In this document: positions 54,701-63,916 of the stretch, piece by piece | How positions within the stretch are numbered: position 1 is the stretch's first letter | How the letters are laid out: each line of letters starts with the position of its first letter | Source: Cellulophaga sp. 20_2_10 | Lineage (GTDB): Bacteria > Bacteroidota > Bacteroidia > Flavobacteriales > Flavobacteriaceae | Direction: 5' to 3' | Length of the DNA stretch: 64,000 bases | Assembly: GCF_023476645.1 (NCBI RefSeq) | Contig: NZ_JAMCOJ010000004.1 | Span: 402,141-466,140 of the forward strand | Made by a program: the position numbers and the translations under genes | The notes under the pieces: generated by a model | What the model was told of the DNA's origin: nothing | Database searches by the model: none | What the model saw: only the letters and a program-made list of their open reading frames with translations

Positions 54701-55537
54701 ATGCAGCCGAAATTTGAAAAAGTAGCTTTAAATAATCAGAAATCTATTATTGCGTTTAGGTATTCTGGAGATCGGTTTTATGCACCTTGGCATTTTCATC
54801 CTCAGCATGAGCTTACGTTTATAGAAAAGAGTAGTGGAACCAAATTTATTGGCGATTATGTTGGTCCGTTTGAGGAAGGTGAGTTGGTTTTAGTAAGAAC
54901 AAATGTGCCGCATTGTTGGAAAAATAATTCGATAATCAATACTGGTTGCTCTTCAATTGTTATTCAATGGAATACGGGTATTTATGCTAAAGTACCGGAA
55001 ATGGAAAGTGTTTTTAAAATGCTAAAAGCGGCATCGAAAGGTATTTTGTTTACAAAAGAAAATGCTTCTGAAGTGTTTACTTTACTAAAAGAATTATTGA
55101 CTTTAGAAGGAACGGAATTGTATTTAAAATTTCAAAATATATTGGTATTACTATCTAGGTTTGAATATAGAGAACTCTCAGAAAAAAGTTTTATAGATGA
55201 TTTGCCTTCAGAATATAGTTCTCGCATTCGAAAAGTACACGATTATGTAGAAAGCCATTATCATAAAAAAATACAATTAAAAGAATTAGCAGATTTAGTA
55301 AATATGTCTGAACAGTCTTTTTCTCGTTTTTTTAATAAAATAATGGGAAGGCCTTTTTTTACTTTTTTAAATCAATATAAGATAAATATGGCAAAAAGAA
55401 TGTTAATGGACACCGATTGGTCTGTAAGAGAAATTTGTTTTGCTTGTGGCTATGAGTCTGTTCCTTTTTTTCATAGACAATTTAAGAAGTTTACAAATAA
55501 TACACCTTCTTTTTATAAAAGAAAACAGAGTAAATGA
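54701..55537 (+). CDS. AraC family transcriptional regulator
   Basis: A 278-residue regulator. The N-terminal cupin (residues 15-110) contains APWHFHPQHELTFIEKSSGTKFIGDYVGPFEEGELVLVRTNVPHCW. The C-terminal AraC domain has two helix-turn-helices: IQLKELADLVNMSEQSFSRFF and SVREICFACGYESVPFFHRQFK, then NTPSFYKRK. It is divergent from the P450 operon and probably senses a sugar to control it and the neighbouring SusCD operon. Confidence 0.9.
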   Translation: MQPKFEKVALNNQKSIIAFRYSGDRFYAPWHFHPQHELTFIEKSSGTKFIGDYVGPFEEGELVLVRTNVPHCWKNNSIINTGCSSIVIQWNTGIYAKVPEMESVFKMLKAASKGILFTKENASEVFTLLKELLTLEGTELYLKFQNILVLLSRFEYRELSEKSFIDDLPSEYSSRIRKVHDYVESHYHKKIQLKELADLVNMSEQSFSRFFNKIMGRPFFTFLNQYKINMAKRMLMDTDWSVREICFACGYESVPFFHRQFKKFTNNTPSFYKRKQSK

Positions 55538-55574
55538 TAAAGCCTCTAAGAATAATCTTAAAGGCTTTATTTGT
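55537..55574. terminator. Bidirectional terminator between araC and the SGBP gene
   Basis: ATAAAGCCT (55537-55545) pairs with AGGCTTTAT (55562-55570), enclosing a 16-nt loop, between the ends of the convergent araC and surface glycan-binding protein genes. Each strand has a short T-rich stretch after the stem. Confidence 0.75.
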
Positions 55575-55602
55575 AGTTAAATAACTATACTTAATTATAA
55601 AA

Positions 55603-57177
55603 TTAAGGTCTTATGGTAACCTCTGCAATCGTTAAATTATCGATGTAAAACTTAACGTTATTTGGGTTTTTATTATTCCACCCTCTAATTATTGTTTCAT
55701 AATCACCATCTGCACCGAAATTAATAAATGCTTTTTGATACACCCATGTACCAGTAGGCATATCATCAGATAAAATAGCTACGGCAGGAGCATTCCAATC
55801 GTAATCTCCAGTACTTTTCCAATAGATTCTAACATCTGGAGCAAAACCAGTAGAATTACCATTGTCTAATAAATAAACCCAAGCCCCAATTTCGTAAGTT
55901 TTACCAGCTTTAAAACTAACTTTTTTTTGTGCTCCATTGCTTACATGTTGTACCCAAGTAAAGCCATCTGCACTTGCAGGTAGTTCTACATAAGCACTAG
56001 AGTTACCGTCTTGTGCTTGTGTTGTATTAATATTCCAAATACCAGCAGAGCCCCATGCTAATGGCCAATTTACATCTGTAGAGTTTTCAAAACTATAATC
56101 AAAATTAGAACCTTTTAAAATATTAGTTAAATTAAATTCAAGAGGTTTATCTTTAAAAACAGTTGCATTTACTTGATCTGTGGTTCTTAAAGTTCCTGGT
56201 GTATAAGAAACCTTTACAGTATCATTATTATAGATAACTTCATTTAAAGTAATAGTAATAATATTGTTTTCTCCTGCTTTAATTTCTGTTGATACTATAG
56301 AAGTAGGTATTGTAGTACCTCCATTTTCTAAAGAAATTACAAATGTAGAAACATCAAAAGAATCTGGATCCATATCTCTACTAAATTCTAAGTCAATTTT
56401 TCCTTCATTTGCTTTAACAGCATCTAACGATACCGGTTCTGTAGAAGGTATTACTTTAATTAAATCTTTTAGAAATATAGTATCACCACCAAAAGGTCTT
56501 AATCTAGAGGCAATAAATTTTAAATCATAGTTCCCTAAAGATTTATATTGTATATCTACTTCAGTATTTGTACCACCAAATGTTGTTGGATCAACTCCAC
56601 TAGTACCAAAAGTCCAATTAAAAACTTCTGGAGCACCAATTGTAGTATAAGAAAATCTTACTTTTTTACTTGCAGTAACTTCATTTAATGCAGCATCAGA
56701 TATTGAAATTGGCGCACCTAAAGATCCATCATCATTTAAGTAATTACCAGTAATTTGTGCTTTAACAGCTGCTAAAACAGTTACTACAATTGTAGTGTCT
56801 AATTCTTTTAAACCACTAGGCATTGAGCTGTCTTCGTTACGATAAACATCTCCTTTAAAAACTTGGTGTAAAGTTACATTATGCACTCCAACTTCATTAA
56901 AGAAACCTTTTACAGTATTTTCTCCAGAAGTATTTTTGTCTGAACCAAAGATGCTTGATACGTTTTCTGGAAAGGTCCAGGTACGTGAAGCAACTCCACT
57001 AGAAATATCACCAAAATCTATATGACCACCAATATTTATGTTGTTTTCAACATTTGCTTCTGAAGTAACAATAACCCTATGATTTGCTTCTGGTAAATTT
57101 AACATTTGTTCATCATCGCATGCATAAAAGGCAAGAAGCGAAATGCATAATATCTTATATATATTTAAATTTCTCAT
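55603..57177 (-). CDS. Surface glycan-binding lipoprotein (PKD/Ig-like and jelly-roll CBM domains)
   Basis: A 524-residue lipoprotein with lipobox FYAC followed by D-D-E-Q, a typical surface-export signal. PKD-like domains cover about 25-240 (for example SRTWTFPENVSS and EVFNWTFGTSG). An SbsA-type Ig-like domain is at about 250-345 (DLEFSRDMDPDSFDVSTFVI). A C-terminal jelly-roll resembling CBM4/9 covers about 350-520 (AYVELPASADGFTWVQHV, KAGKTYEIGAWVYLL, FYIDNLTIAEV). It is the third gene of the SusC-SusD operon, 2 bp after susD, and should bind the glycan at the surface. Confidence 0.88.
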   Translation of the reverse strand: MRNLNIYKILCISLLAFYACDDEQMLNLPEANHRVIVTSEANVENNINIGGHIDFGDISSGVASRTWTFPENVSSIFGSDKNTSGENTVKGFFNEVGVHNVTLHQVFKGDVYRNEDSSMPSGLKELDTTIVVTVLAAVKAQITGNYLNDDGSLGAPISISDAALNEVTASKKVRFSYTTIGAPEVFNWTFGTSGVDPTTFGGTNTEVDIQYKSLGNYDLKFIASRLRPFGGDTIFLKDLIKVIPSTEPVSLDAVKANEGKIDLEFSRDMDPDSFDVSTFVISLENGGTTIPTSIVSTEIKAGENNIITITLNEVIYNNDTVKVSYTPGTLRTTDQVNATVFKDKPLEFNLTNILKGSNFDYSFENSTDVNWPLAWGSAGIWNINTTQAQDGNSSAYVELPASADGFTWVQHVSNGAQKKVSFKAGKTYEIGAWVYLLDNGNSTGFAPDVRIYWKSTGDYDWNAPAVAILSDDMPTGTWVYQKAFINFGADGDYETIIRGWNNKNPNNVKFYIDNLTIAEVTIRP

Positions 57178-57179
57178 AA

Positions 57180-58898
57180 TTAGTTATTTATATTCGGATT
57201 AGTCTGTAATTCTTGTATAGGAATAGGGAAATAGTTATGATTTTCCGCATTGTAGTTAGTAGCACTTAACGCAAAATCGGGTCTAATTCTACCAGGTATG
57301 TATAATGGAGCAGTATCAAATGAAAGGTCAGTGTTTTCCAGTCTCCAAACTTCGTCTGCTCTTAACTCTGTAAATACTTCTTTTACAATACCCCATCTTA
57401 CTAAATCTTTCCATCTATGACCTTCAAAACACAATTCTACTGCGCGTTCTACGCGTTGTAGGTGAGTTAATACTGTTTGTGCATTGGCTTGTACCATTGG
57501 GTGTGCTCCATGTACTTGCTTACTAACATGTAATTGTGGGAATTTACCGCCATTATCGTCCATGTATTTTTGAAGTGTTATTACTCCAGCTCTAGCTCTA
57601 ACCATATCTATATACTCTATGGCTGTTGCATAATCATCACTTGCTCCAAGTACAGCTTCTGCATACATTAATAAAACGTCTGCATATCTAATATGTCTAA
57701 AATTAATACCAGATCTGCGGTTAGCAGGTTCTGATGGTAAATGATACCAATTAGAGTGTTTTTTTACATAAGCACTTTGTCCAAATCCAAAACCTTTTAC
57801 ATCAGCAAAATCCAAACCATAATATTTTCCTTCCATAAATCTAACTGCAATCGTAGCATTCATTCTTGTAGATTCTATGTTCCCATTATTGATAGAATTA
57901 TTTGGGTCCACTTCATCATAAACCAACATTTCTTGTAAGTTATAAGAAGCTAATAAAGTATTAAAACCTCCATATTGTATTGATCCAACTTCTGATGCAA
58001 TTGAAGAAGATTCAGCACTAGTTTGCCAAGGAGTATCATCAACAGCACCTCCATTTACACCAGGAGCTAAGTCGAAAGAATAATTTACTTCAAAAATAGA
58101 TTCTGAATTAAATTCATTTTCATGCTGAAAGTTGTCTGAAATATCTTTGGTTAAACTATATACTTTAGAATCTATAACTTGTTTAAATAAACCAGCAGCT
58201 GTTGGCCACTCTTTATTGTATAAATGTACCTTTCCTAACAGTGATGTTGCAGCACCCCAAGTTGCTCTTCCCATATCGTTACTTTCCCATGATTGTGGTA
58301 AATTATTCATTGCAAATTCTAAATCTGGAAGTATTATTGCGGCATTAATTTCTGCAATAGTAGAAAAAGGTTTAGAAAGTTCTTCTTTAGTTTCTGCTAC
58401 TTTATCGTGAATTACACCTCCACCATAAGTATGTGCTAATTGAAAGTAAAAGAAGGCTCTTAAAAATTTTGCTTGCGCTTCAATTTCTGCTTTTGAGTTA
58501 CCTGTAAAAAGACTAGCATCTGCATCTTGTATATTTTGAATAACTTGATTTGCTCTAAAGATACCTATATAAAGTTCGTTCCATTTATCCGTTACATGAT
58601 AAATACCATCGTTATAGGTTAAGTTTCTAAAAAGATTTGGTCTGTACCAAGATTCTGTACCACCAATATCTCCCATAACCATTTCGTATATTAGTTCTCC
58701 TCCACTAATGCTTTGAAACTGTAATGCACCATAAACAGTGGTTAATGCACTGTTGTATTGTCTTTCAGATTTCCAGAAAGTATCTGTAGTAATTGCATTT
58801 GGATTAACTTCTGTTAAAAAACTATCTTCATCACATGCTACGAAGAATAACGAGCATACAAGAGCAAATAGTAATGTATTATTTTTTATTAATTTCAT
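57180..58898 (-). CDS. susD: SusD/RagB-type nutrient-binding outer-membrane lipoprotein
   Basis: A 572-residue lipoprotein with lipobox FVAC followed by D-E-D-S, a surface signal. TPR-like helical core: FLRAFFYFQLAHTYGGG, KVHLYNKEWPTAAGLF, then GINFRHIRYADVLLMYAEAVL and AVELCFEGHRWKDLVRWG; the end has the family FPIPIQELQTNPNI. SusD caps the paired SusC porin and binds an oligosaccharide. It lies 12 bp after susC. Specificity is not readable, but the adjacent P450 operon suggests a methylated red-algal galactan. Confidence 0.92.
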   Translation of the reverse strand: MKLIKNNTLLFALVCSLFFVACDEDSFLTEVNPNAITTDTFWKSERQYNSALTTVYGALQFQSISGGELIYEMVMGDIGGTESWYRPNLFRNLTYNDGIYHVTDKWNELYIGIFRANQVIQNIQDADASLFTGNSKAEIEAQAKFLRAFFYFQLAHTYGGGVIHDKVAETKEELSKPFSTIAEINAAIILPDLEFAMNNLPQSWESNDMGRATWGAATSLLGKVHLYNKEWPTAAGLFKQVIDSKVYSLTKDISDNFQHENEFNSESIFEVNYSFDLAPGVNGGAVDDTPWQTSAESSSIASEVGSIQYGGFNTLLASYNLQEMLVYDEVDPNNSINNGNIESTRMNATIAVRFMEGKYYGLDFADVKGFGFGQSAYVKKHSNWYHLPSEPANRRSGINFRHIRYADVLLMYAEAVLGASDDYATAIEYIDMVRARAGVITLQKYMDDNGGKFPQLHVSKQVHGAHPMVQANAQTVLTHLQRVERAVELCFEGHRWKDLVRWGIVKEVFTELRADEVWRLENTDLSFDTAPLYIPGRIRPDFALSATNYNAENHNYFPIPIQELQTNPNINN

Positions 58899-58910
58899 GA
58901 TTTTTATTTT

Positions 58911-61900
58911 TTAAAAGCTTAATTGAACACCTAACATGAATTGACGAGTAACTGGGTAGTTCCCTCTATCTACACCTCTTGTAAAGATTCCATCTCCACC
59001 AACTTCTGGGTCATACCCTGAGTAATTTGTAAACGTAAATGGATTCGTTGAAGTTAAATACACTCTAGCTTTATCAATACCAGTATCTTCTATACCAGGA
59101 ATAGTGTATCCAAGTGTTAAAGTTCTAATTCTTAAATACGTTCCGTCTTCTAAGAAATAATTAGAAGCAGCTCTTACATTATTATGAAATGCACTTCGTC
59201 TAAAAGTTGGAACATCTGATGTTGGATTTTGTGGAGACCACATGTTATATAAATCTGTATGTCTTCCTTGAGTATAGGCGTACAATTTAGACCCATTATA
59301 TACTTCTGCACCATGAGAATAAAAAGTTTGTACAAAGAAATCGAAACCTTTATAATCTAAGTTTAACCCTAAACCGGCTTCAAACTCAGCTTGTCCAGAA
59401 CCAGAGTAAACACGGTCATTATCGTTAACAGCACCATCGTTATTAGTATCTTTATACATCATATCTCCTAATTGAGGCGTACCTGTAGCTGATACGTCAA
59501 GCAAATTATAGGCATCTAATTGTTCTTGTGTTTTTATAACACCATCGTTTTGCAATAAAAAGAATGAGCCTGCTTCATAGCCTTTCGCTAAAAAAGTAGT
59601 GTAATCTATATTTTCGCCTAAAGAGGTTGTAGGTCTACCATTGGCATAACCTCTATCTATACCGTTTAAATCGGTTACTTCATTTATATTTTTAGTAAAA
59701 GTACCTGAAATACTATATTTTAAGTCATCTCCAATTCGATCTTTGTAACTTAAAGAAAGTTCTAGTCCTTTATTAACCATGTCACCAGCGTTAATTTGCT
59801 TAACATCATAAACTCCTGAAGCTCCTGTATGGTAAGTACCAGAAGATGCAGGAAGGCGCTCTTGTAAAAGCATATCTTTTTTGTCATTTTGATATACATC
59901 TGCAGTAATGTTTAGTTTATTACTAAACATAGATAAATCTACACCAATATTTTTAGAAATAGTAGTTTCCCATTTAATATTAGGATCTACATAACGACGC
60001 TGAATAGAACCAAAATTTAATTCTTCATTAGGACCAAACGGATAATTTATACCAGATTCAATAATTGCTGTAAACTGATAAGGTGCAATACCTTGGTTAC
60101 CAACTTCTGCCCAACTTCCTCTTAATTTAAGATTGCTAATTGCATCTACGTTAAACCAATTTTCTTCACTAACATTCCAACCAGCAGAAAATCCGAAGAA
60201 ATTACCATATCTATTATTTTCCGAAAATTTTGAAGACGCATCTCGTCTATAACTAGCAGATAATAAATATTTTTCATCATAATTGTATTGAGCTCTTACT
60301 AATTTTCCAGCCAAAGTACTTGTTTGATTGTTACTAGTAGGCTTTATTCCTTCTGCACCAGAACCTAAAGTTTGAAGGCTGTTACTAGCATCTTTACTAT
60401 ATATGACACCAACTCCCAAATTTCTCTGTTTAAATCTTTCGTAAGAAATTACACCTAATAAATTAAGATTGTGTTTTCCGAAGTTTGTAGAATAATTAAG
60501 AATGTTTTCAATAGATTCTCTTTTAGAAAATATATAATCTTCATTTAGCAAGGCTTGTTCAGTTGAAGCAGTTGCATTAAGTGTTCCATCTCTAGCGTAT
60601 GCTAAATATTGAGGACGGAAGAATTTTCTAAAATAGTTATATTCATTTGAACCTAAATTTAGTTTGTACTTTAAACCTTTTGCAATTTCATATTCTAAAT
60701 TAAGTGCAATATTGCTAGACTTTGTTTCTCTTTCGTCTATATTTTCTAATTGACGAGATAGGTAACCGTAAAATATTTCATTCTCCACATCTAGTGTAAC
60801 ACTATTTTCGCCAATTGATGGAATATCACTTAAAGGTCTGCTCCAAGGAGATTGACCAATACTATATTCGTAAAGAGCATAAGGTTCTTGTGTTCTATTT
60901 TCAATAGTATAACCAAGAGTTGCAAAGGCTTTAAATTTACCCTTGGTAAATTGCCCAGTTAATCTATTAGCTAACCTGTTAAAACCAGAATTAATTAGAA
61001 CACCATCTTGTTTAAAGTAATTGGTATTAAAGTTTAAGGTTAAGTTCTCTACACCACCAGAAATATTTAAACTAACATTTTGAATAATAGCATTATCATT
61101 TTGAACGTCTTTTACAAAATTCGTATCAAAATCTAAAGCATTTGCGTTAATAAAAAAAGTTTGTGGTTGAGATCCTAACTGTTCTGTAGCTATCTCTAAA
61201 CTATACAGTTGTTGAGCTGTATTCATTAAAGGGGTTCCAGAAGTAATGCTTTGGATACCTGTATAGGTTGAGAGGTCAATTTTCATTTTACCTGCTTTTC
61301 CTTTTTTTGTAGTAATTAAAATAACTCCGTTAGAAGCTCTTGTACCATAAATTGAAGCAGCAGCTCCATCTTTTAAAATATCTAAAGATTCAATTTGATC
61401 TGGAGAAATGTTTGGGTTCCCTTCATAAGGAATACCATCTACAACATATAATGGTCCAGCTGCACCAGATGAAACAGATCCTAAACCTCTAATTTGTACG
61501 TTTGCAGCTTCTCCTGGTCTACCACTTGATGCTTGTATGTTTACACCTGCTACCTTACCTTGTATTGCTGCACCTAAATCGGCTACTGGAGATCTACTAA
61601 TTTCTTCAGCCCCAACGTTAACAACAGCTCCTGTAACTTCTTTCTTCTTTTGTGTACCGTAACCAACAATAACAATTTCATCTAAAAGAGATGCGTCTCC
61701 AAGTAATTCTACATTTATGGTAGTTTTACCAGTAATAATTGTTACTTCTTTTGTTTTGTACCCTAAATAACTAAAAACTAAAATGTCTCCCAACTTAGCT
61801 TTTAATTCATAAGTTCCATCCATTTCAGTACTTTGTCCATTGCTAGACCCTTTTACAATTACACTAGCTCCAAGTAAAGAATCTCCATCTGCACTTACTG

Positions 61901-62006
61901 TTCCTTTTATAGTAACATTTTGTGCTTGGATAAAACCAAAACTAAGCAGAAGTAATGCTGTTAATAGCATTTTTCTGTAATTGCATTTTTGCAAATTTAA
62001 TTTCAT
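58911..62006 (-). CDS. susC: SusC/RagA-type TonB-dependent outer-membrane glycan importer
   Basis: From the chosen start the product is 1031 residues. A signal peptide ends near GFIQAQ. A carboxypeptidase-regulatory-like domain (NVTIKGTVSADGDSLLGASV) is followed by the plug with the SusC signature LYVVDGIPYEGNPNISPDQI and LKDGAAASIYGTRASNGVIL. A 22-strand barrel ends TRQFMLGVQLSF. The start at 62006 (MKLNLQK) is preferred because the upstream in-frame ATG (62066) lies inside the predicted promoter. It energises uptake of an oligosaccharide with SusD. Confidence 0.93.
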   Translation of the reverse strand: MKLNLQKCNYRKMLLTALLLLSFGFIQAQNVTIKGTVSADGDSLLGASVIVKGSSNGQSTEMDGTYELKAKLGDILVFSYLGYKTKEVTIITGKTTINVELLGDASLLDEIVIVGYGTQKKKEVTGAVVNVGAEEISRSPVADLGAAIQGKVAGVNIQASSGRPGEAANVQIRGLGSVSSGAAGPLYVVDGIPYEGNPNISPDQIESLDILKDGAAASIYGTRASNGVILITTKKGKAGKMKIDLSTYTGIQSITSGTPLMNTAQQLYSLEIATEQLGSQPQTFFINANALDFDTNFVKDVQNDNAIIQNVSLNISGGVENLTLNFNTNYFKQDGVLINSGFNRLANRLTGQFTKGKFKAFATLGYTIENRTQEPYALYEYSIGQSPWSRPLSDIPSIGENSVTLDVENEIFYGYLSRQLENIDERETKSSNIALNLEYEIAKGLKYKLNLGSNEYNYFRKFFRPQYLAYARDGTLNATASTEQALLNEDYIFSKRESIENILNYSTNFGKHNLNLLGVISYERFKQRNLGVGVIYSKDASNSLQTLGSGAEGIKPTSNNQTSTLAGKLVRAQYNYDEKYLLSASYRRDASSKFSENNRYGNFFGFSAGWNVSEENWFNVDAISNLKLRGSWAEVGNQGIAPYQFTAIIESGINYPFGPNEELNFGSIQRRYVDPNIKWETTISKNIGVDLSMFSNKLNITADVYQNDKKDMLLQERLPASSGTYHTGASGVYDVKQINAGDMVNKGLELSLSYKDRIGDDLKYSISGTFTKNINEVTDLNGIDRGYANGRPTTSLGENIDYTTFLAKGYEAGSFFLLQNDGVIKTQEQLDAYNLLDVSATGTPQLGDMMYKDTNNDGAVNDNDRVYSGSGQAEFEAGLGLNLDYKGFDFFVQTFYSHGAEVYNGSKLYAYTQGRHTDLYNMWSPQNPTSDVPTFRRSAFHNNVRAASNYFLEDGTYLRIRTLTLGYTIPGIEDTGIDKARVYLTSTNPFTFTNYSGYDPEVGGDGIFTRGVDRGNYPVTRQFMLGVQLSF

Positions 62007-62035
62007 TTTTTTATCGATTTTTGAATTATCATACC

Positions 62036-62066
62036 CAAATATTGTGTTTTTCTTACAAAACACCAA
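62036..62066 (-). promoter_or_regulatory. Probable susC promoter
   Basis: Read on the minus strand, TTG (62066-62064) is followed after 20 bp by AATATTTG (62043-62036), one mismatch from the Bacteroidetes -7 consensus TAnnTTTG. The predicted start point would give a leader of about 20-25 nt to the ATG at 62006. A start at 62066 would place the coding region over this promoter. Confidence 0.45.
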
Positions 62067-62106
62067 TTTAAGGTACTTGACAAAAACTGAACAGGTTAAA
62101 TTTTTA

Positions 62107-62203
62107 ATTTTTTGTTAAAATTAACAGTTCCTTAAGAGTCTTTTTTTTATTTTTTGTTAAAATTATTTTAAGGACTTGTTTTTCTTATTTTTTGTTTAGA
62201 TTA
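62107..62203. repeat. Three copies of a 17-bp element upstream of susC
   Basis: ATTTTTTGTTAAAATTA occurs exactly at 62107-62123 and 62149-62165 and with two mismatches (ATTTTTTGTTTAGATTA) at 62187-62203. The starts are spaced 42 and 38 bp, about four helical turns each. CCTTAA-type sequence recurs in the gaps between copies. Candidate regulator array for susCD; the AT-rich background lowers the certainty. Confidence 0.55.
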
Positions 62204-62330
62204 AGTAATAATTATATTTTTAAAAACAGGTCTTTGTGTTGTTATTTGTCTGTTTTGTAGTGATTTATGTTTTTTTTAATCCTTTTTTATAAAGATGTTT
62301 TTTTTGATAAAATAAGTGTGTTCAATTATG

Positions 62331-62348
62331 AACTTGACATGTCAAGTT
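62331..62348. promoter_or_regulatory. 18-bp perfect palindrome, probable operator
   Basis: AACTTGACATGTCAAGTT is its own reverse complement over all 18 bases, set in very AT-rich DNA between the divergent susC and T9SS-protein genes. Size and symmetry fit the operator of a dimeric regulator, for example a GntR-type protein. No such gene is in the window. Confidence 0.6.
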
Positions 62349-62970
62349 GTAATTTTCTAATGGAACAGCTATTAAAAGGAGATTTATTTTTAGTCACTGT
62401 TTTGTCAGAAACGATACTTAAAAAAGTTAAATAAGAATAGAATAAAGGTAATTTAGTTGTTTGATTTGGGTACTTTTTTATCTTTTTACCTTAAAAACAA
62501 ATTTAAAAGTTGAATTATAAATATCATTTTTTTATGATTTTAAGTTATAGTAAGATAAAATTCTGTTCTTATTTTAATTTAAAATAGGTCTAAATATAAT
62601 TTTATTTATAATAGATAAAGTTTCAATTTATTTTTAAGTTTAATGGCAATTTAAAAACTACGTTATTTAATTTTTTATAGTATAACGTTCTCTTTTATTA
62701 AAATAAAAAAGGTGTAAAGCATAGAGAATCTTTTATGTTATAAAATTTTATCATTTTTTATATTAAAAAGATCAGGTTATAATAATTGTTAAAAGTGTGT
62801 CTCTAAATACGTTTTACTTTAAAAAGGATAAAAAAATCTATAAAGAGTTTTTTTTTTGAGTAAAAGAAACTTTTTTTTTTAGAATTGTTTAGTTTATGTC
62901 AAGACGATAAGTTACCAATAAAAAGAGTAATACTGTAATTTTAGAGCTTATTAACTAAAATACATTTAAC

Positions 62971-63708
62971 ATGAAAAAAATTACTTTATTATTACTTTTT
63001 ATGAGTTCGCTAGCATTTTCTCAAAGAGTAGAACCTACCTTTAGTTGGGCAAACAAAGCAGATTATCAAGTTAACGGAGAAGAAGCAGTAACGTTTTCGC
63101 CTGGACAAGAAATTAATTTTTCTATAACGCATACGCTTGGGGCCACAAATGGCGTTGATGATACACAAAGTTTTGTCCTTTTTGGAGTTCAAGATGAAGC
63201 TGTAGCTAATTTAGATCATATAGATGGTGTATGGGCTAATAAAAGTATAGGTGATCCAGATCCTTCTTATTTTGTATACGCTATGACAGGTACTTATACA
63301 ATTCCTGCAGATGCAACGTTAAGTTCTGCTAATGCAGATTTAACTTACAGAGTATTGTCTTATTTAGCATATACACCAGATGGAGGTACTGTTATTTATG
63401 GAGGTGATGGCGCAAGTGACACTCCATTAGTTTATATAAGGAGTGCCGCAGAAATAACAGCTTTGTCTACAACAGATTTTACAAAAGAAACAGCTTTAAT
63501 AATGTATCCTAATCCTGTAAAAAACACAATATTTTTAAAAGGACAAAATTTGCCTGAAACATATAAAATTACAAATACTCTTGGAAAAATTGTTAAACAA
63601 GGAAATTTTGAAGGAAGTATTGATGCTTCAGCTTTAAGTACAGGAATGTACTTTTTAGTTTATGATAATAAAACTTACACAAAGTTCTTGAAAAATAAGA
63701 GCTCTTAA
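62971..63708 (+). CDS. Secreted protein with C-terminal T9SS sorting domain
   Basis: A 245-residue protein with a Sec signal peptide (cleavage near LAFSQ). A beta-sandwich domain of about 140 residues is not recognised (SWANKADYQVNGEEAVTFSPG, NLDHIDGVWANKSIG). The T9SS type A C-terminal domain begins ALIMYPNPVKNTIFLKGQ and ends GMYFLVYDNKTYTKFLK. It should be exported through the type IX system and retained or released at the surface. Its place beside susC suggests a glycan-related surface role, possibly a binding module. Confidence 0.85.
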   Translation: MKKITLLLLFMSSLAFSQRVEPTFSWANKADYQVNGEEAVTFSPGQEINFSITHTLGATNGVDDTQSFVLFGVQDEAVANLDHIDGVWANKSIGDPDPSYFVYAMTGTYTIPADATLSSANADLTYRVLSYLAYTPDGGTVIYGGDGASDTPLVYIRSAAEITALSTTDFTKETALIMYPNPVKNTIFLKGQNLPETYKITNTLGKIVKQGNFEGSIDASALSTGMYFLVYDNKTYTKFLKNKSS

Positions 63709-63773
63709 AATTAATCTTTTTAATCAATTGGATTTAAGATTAAATTCAATTGATTTTTATTTACAATAAATTT

Positions 63774-63916
63774 ATGAAAAATAGAACACTACTTACTTTA
63801 ATTTCTTTTTTCTTCCTTTTTTCTTGTTCTAAAAAAGAAGTAAAGAAAGATTTTATAGAAGATTTAATTTCAAAAATGACACTTCAAGAAAAAGCAGGTC
63901 AATTAAATTTTTTGAG
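63774..63916 (+). pseudogene. Glycoside hydrolase family 3 lipoprotein, N-terminal fragment
   Basis: The start at 63774 gives MKNRTLLTLISFFFLFSC, a lipoprotein signal (an ATG 8 codons upstream is also in frame). It is followed by FIEDLISKMTLQEKAGQLNFL, the characteristic opening of family 3 beta-glycosidases. The similarity stops abruptly at about 63910; the frame then reads an unrelated short tail and a stop at 63942. No other plus-strand frame continues the family. The full enzyme would be about 750 residues, so the gene is interrupted here. Confidence 0.75.

Larger units (their letters stand above)
62067..62970. other. About 900-bp gene-free control region between susC and the T9SS-protein gene
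   Basis: It separates two divergently transcribed genes and is extremely AT-rich, with many poly-T and poly-A runs. It contains the three 17-bp repeats (62107-62203), the 18-bp palindrome (62331-62348) and the susC promoter at its left edge. No protein frame of substance was seen. The T9SS gene has a weak -7-like TAATTTTA at about 62936. Confidence 0.7.

Noticed and set aside
62007..62066. A 20-residue N-terminal extension of SusC
   Set aside because: The extension is hydrophilic, precedes a normal signal peptide and overlaps the predicted promoter.
62107..62203. CRISPR array
   Set aside because: Only three short AT-rich repeats with two different spacings, not 25-36 bp repeats with unique spacers, and no cas genes.
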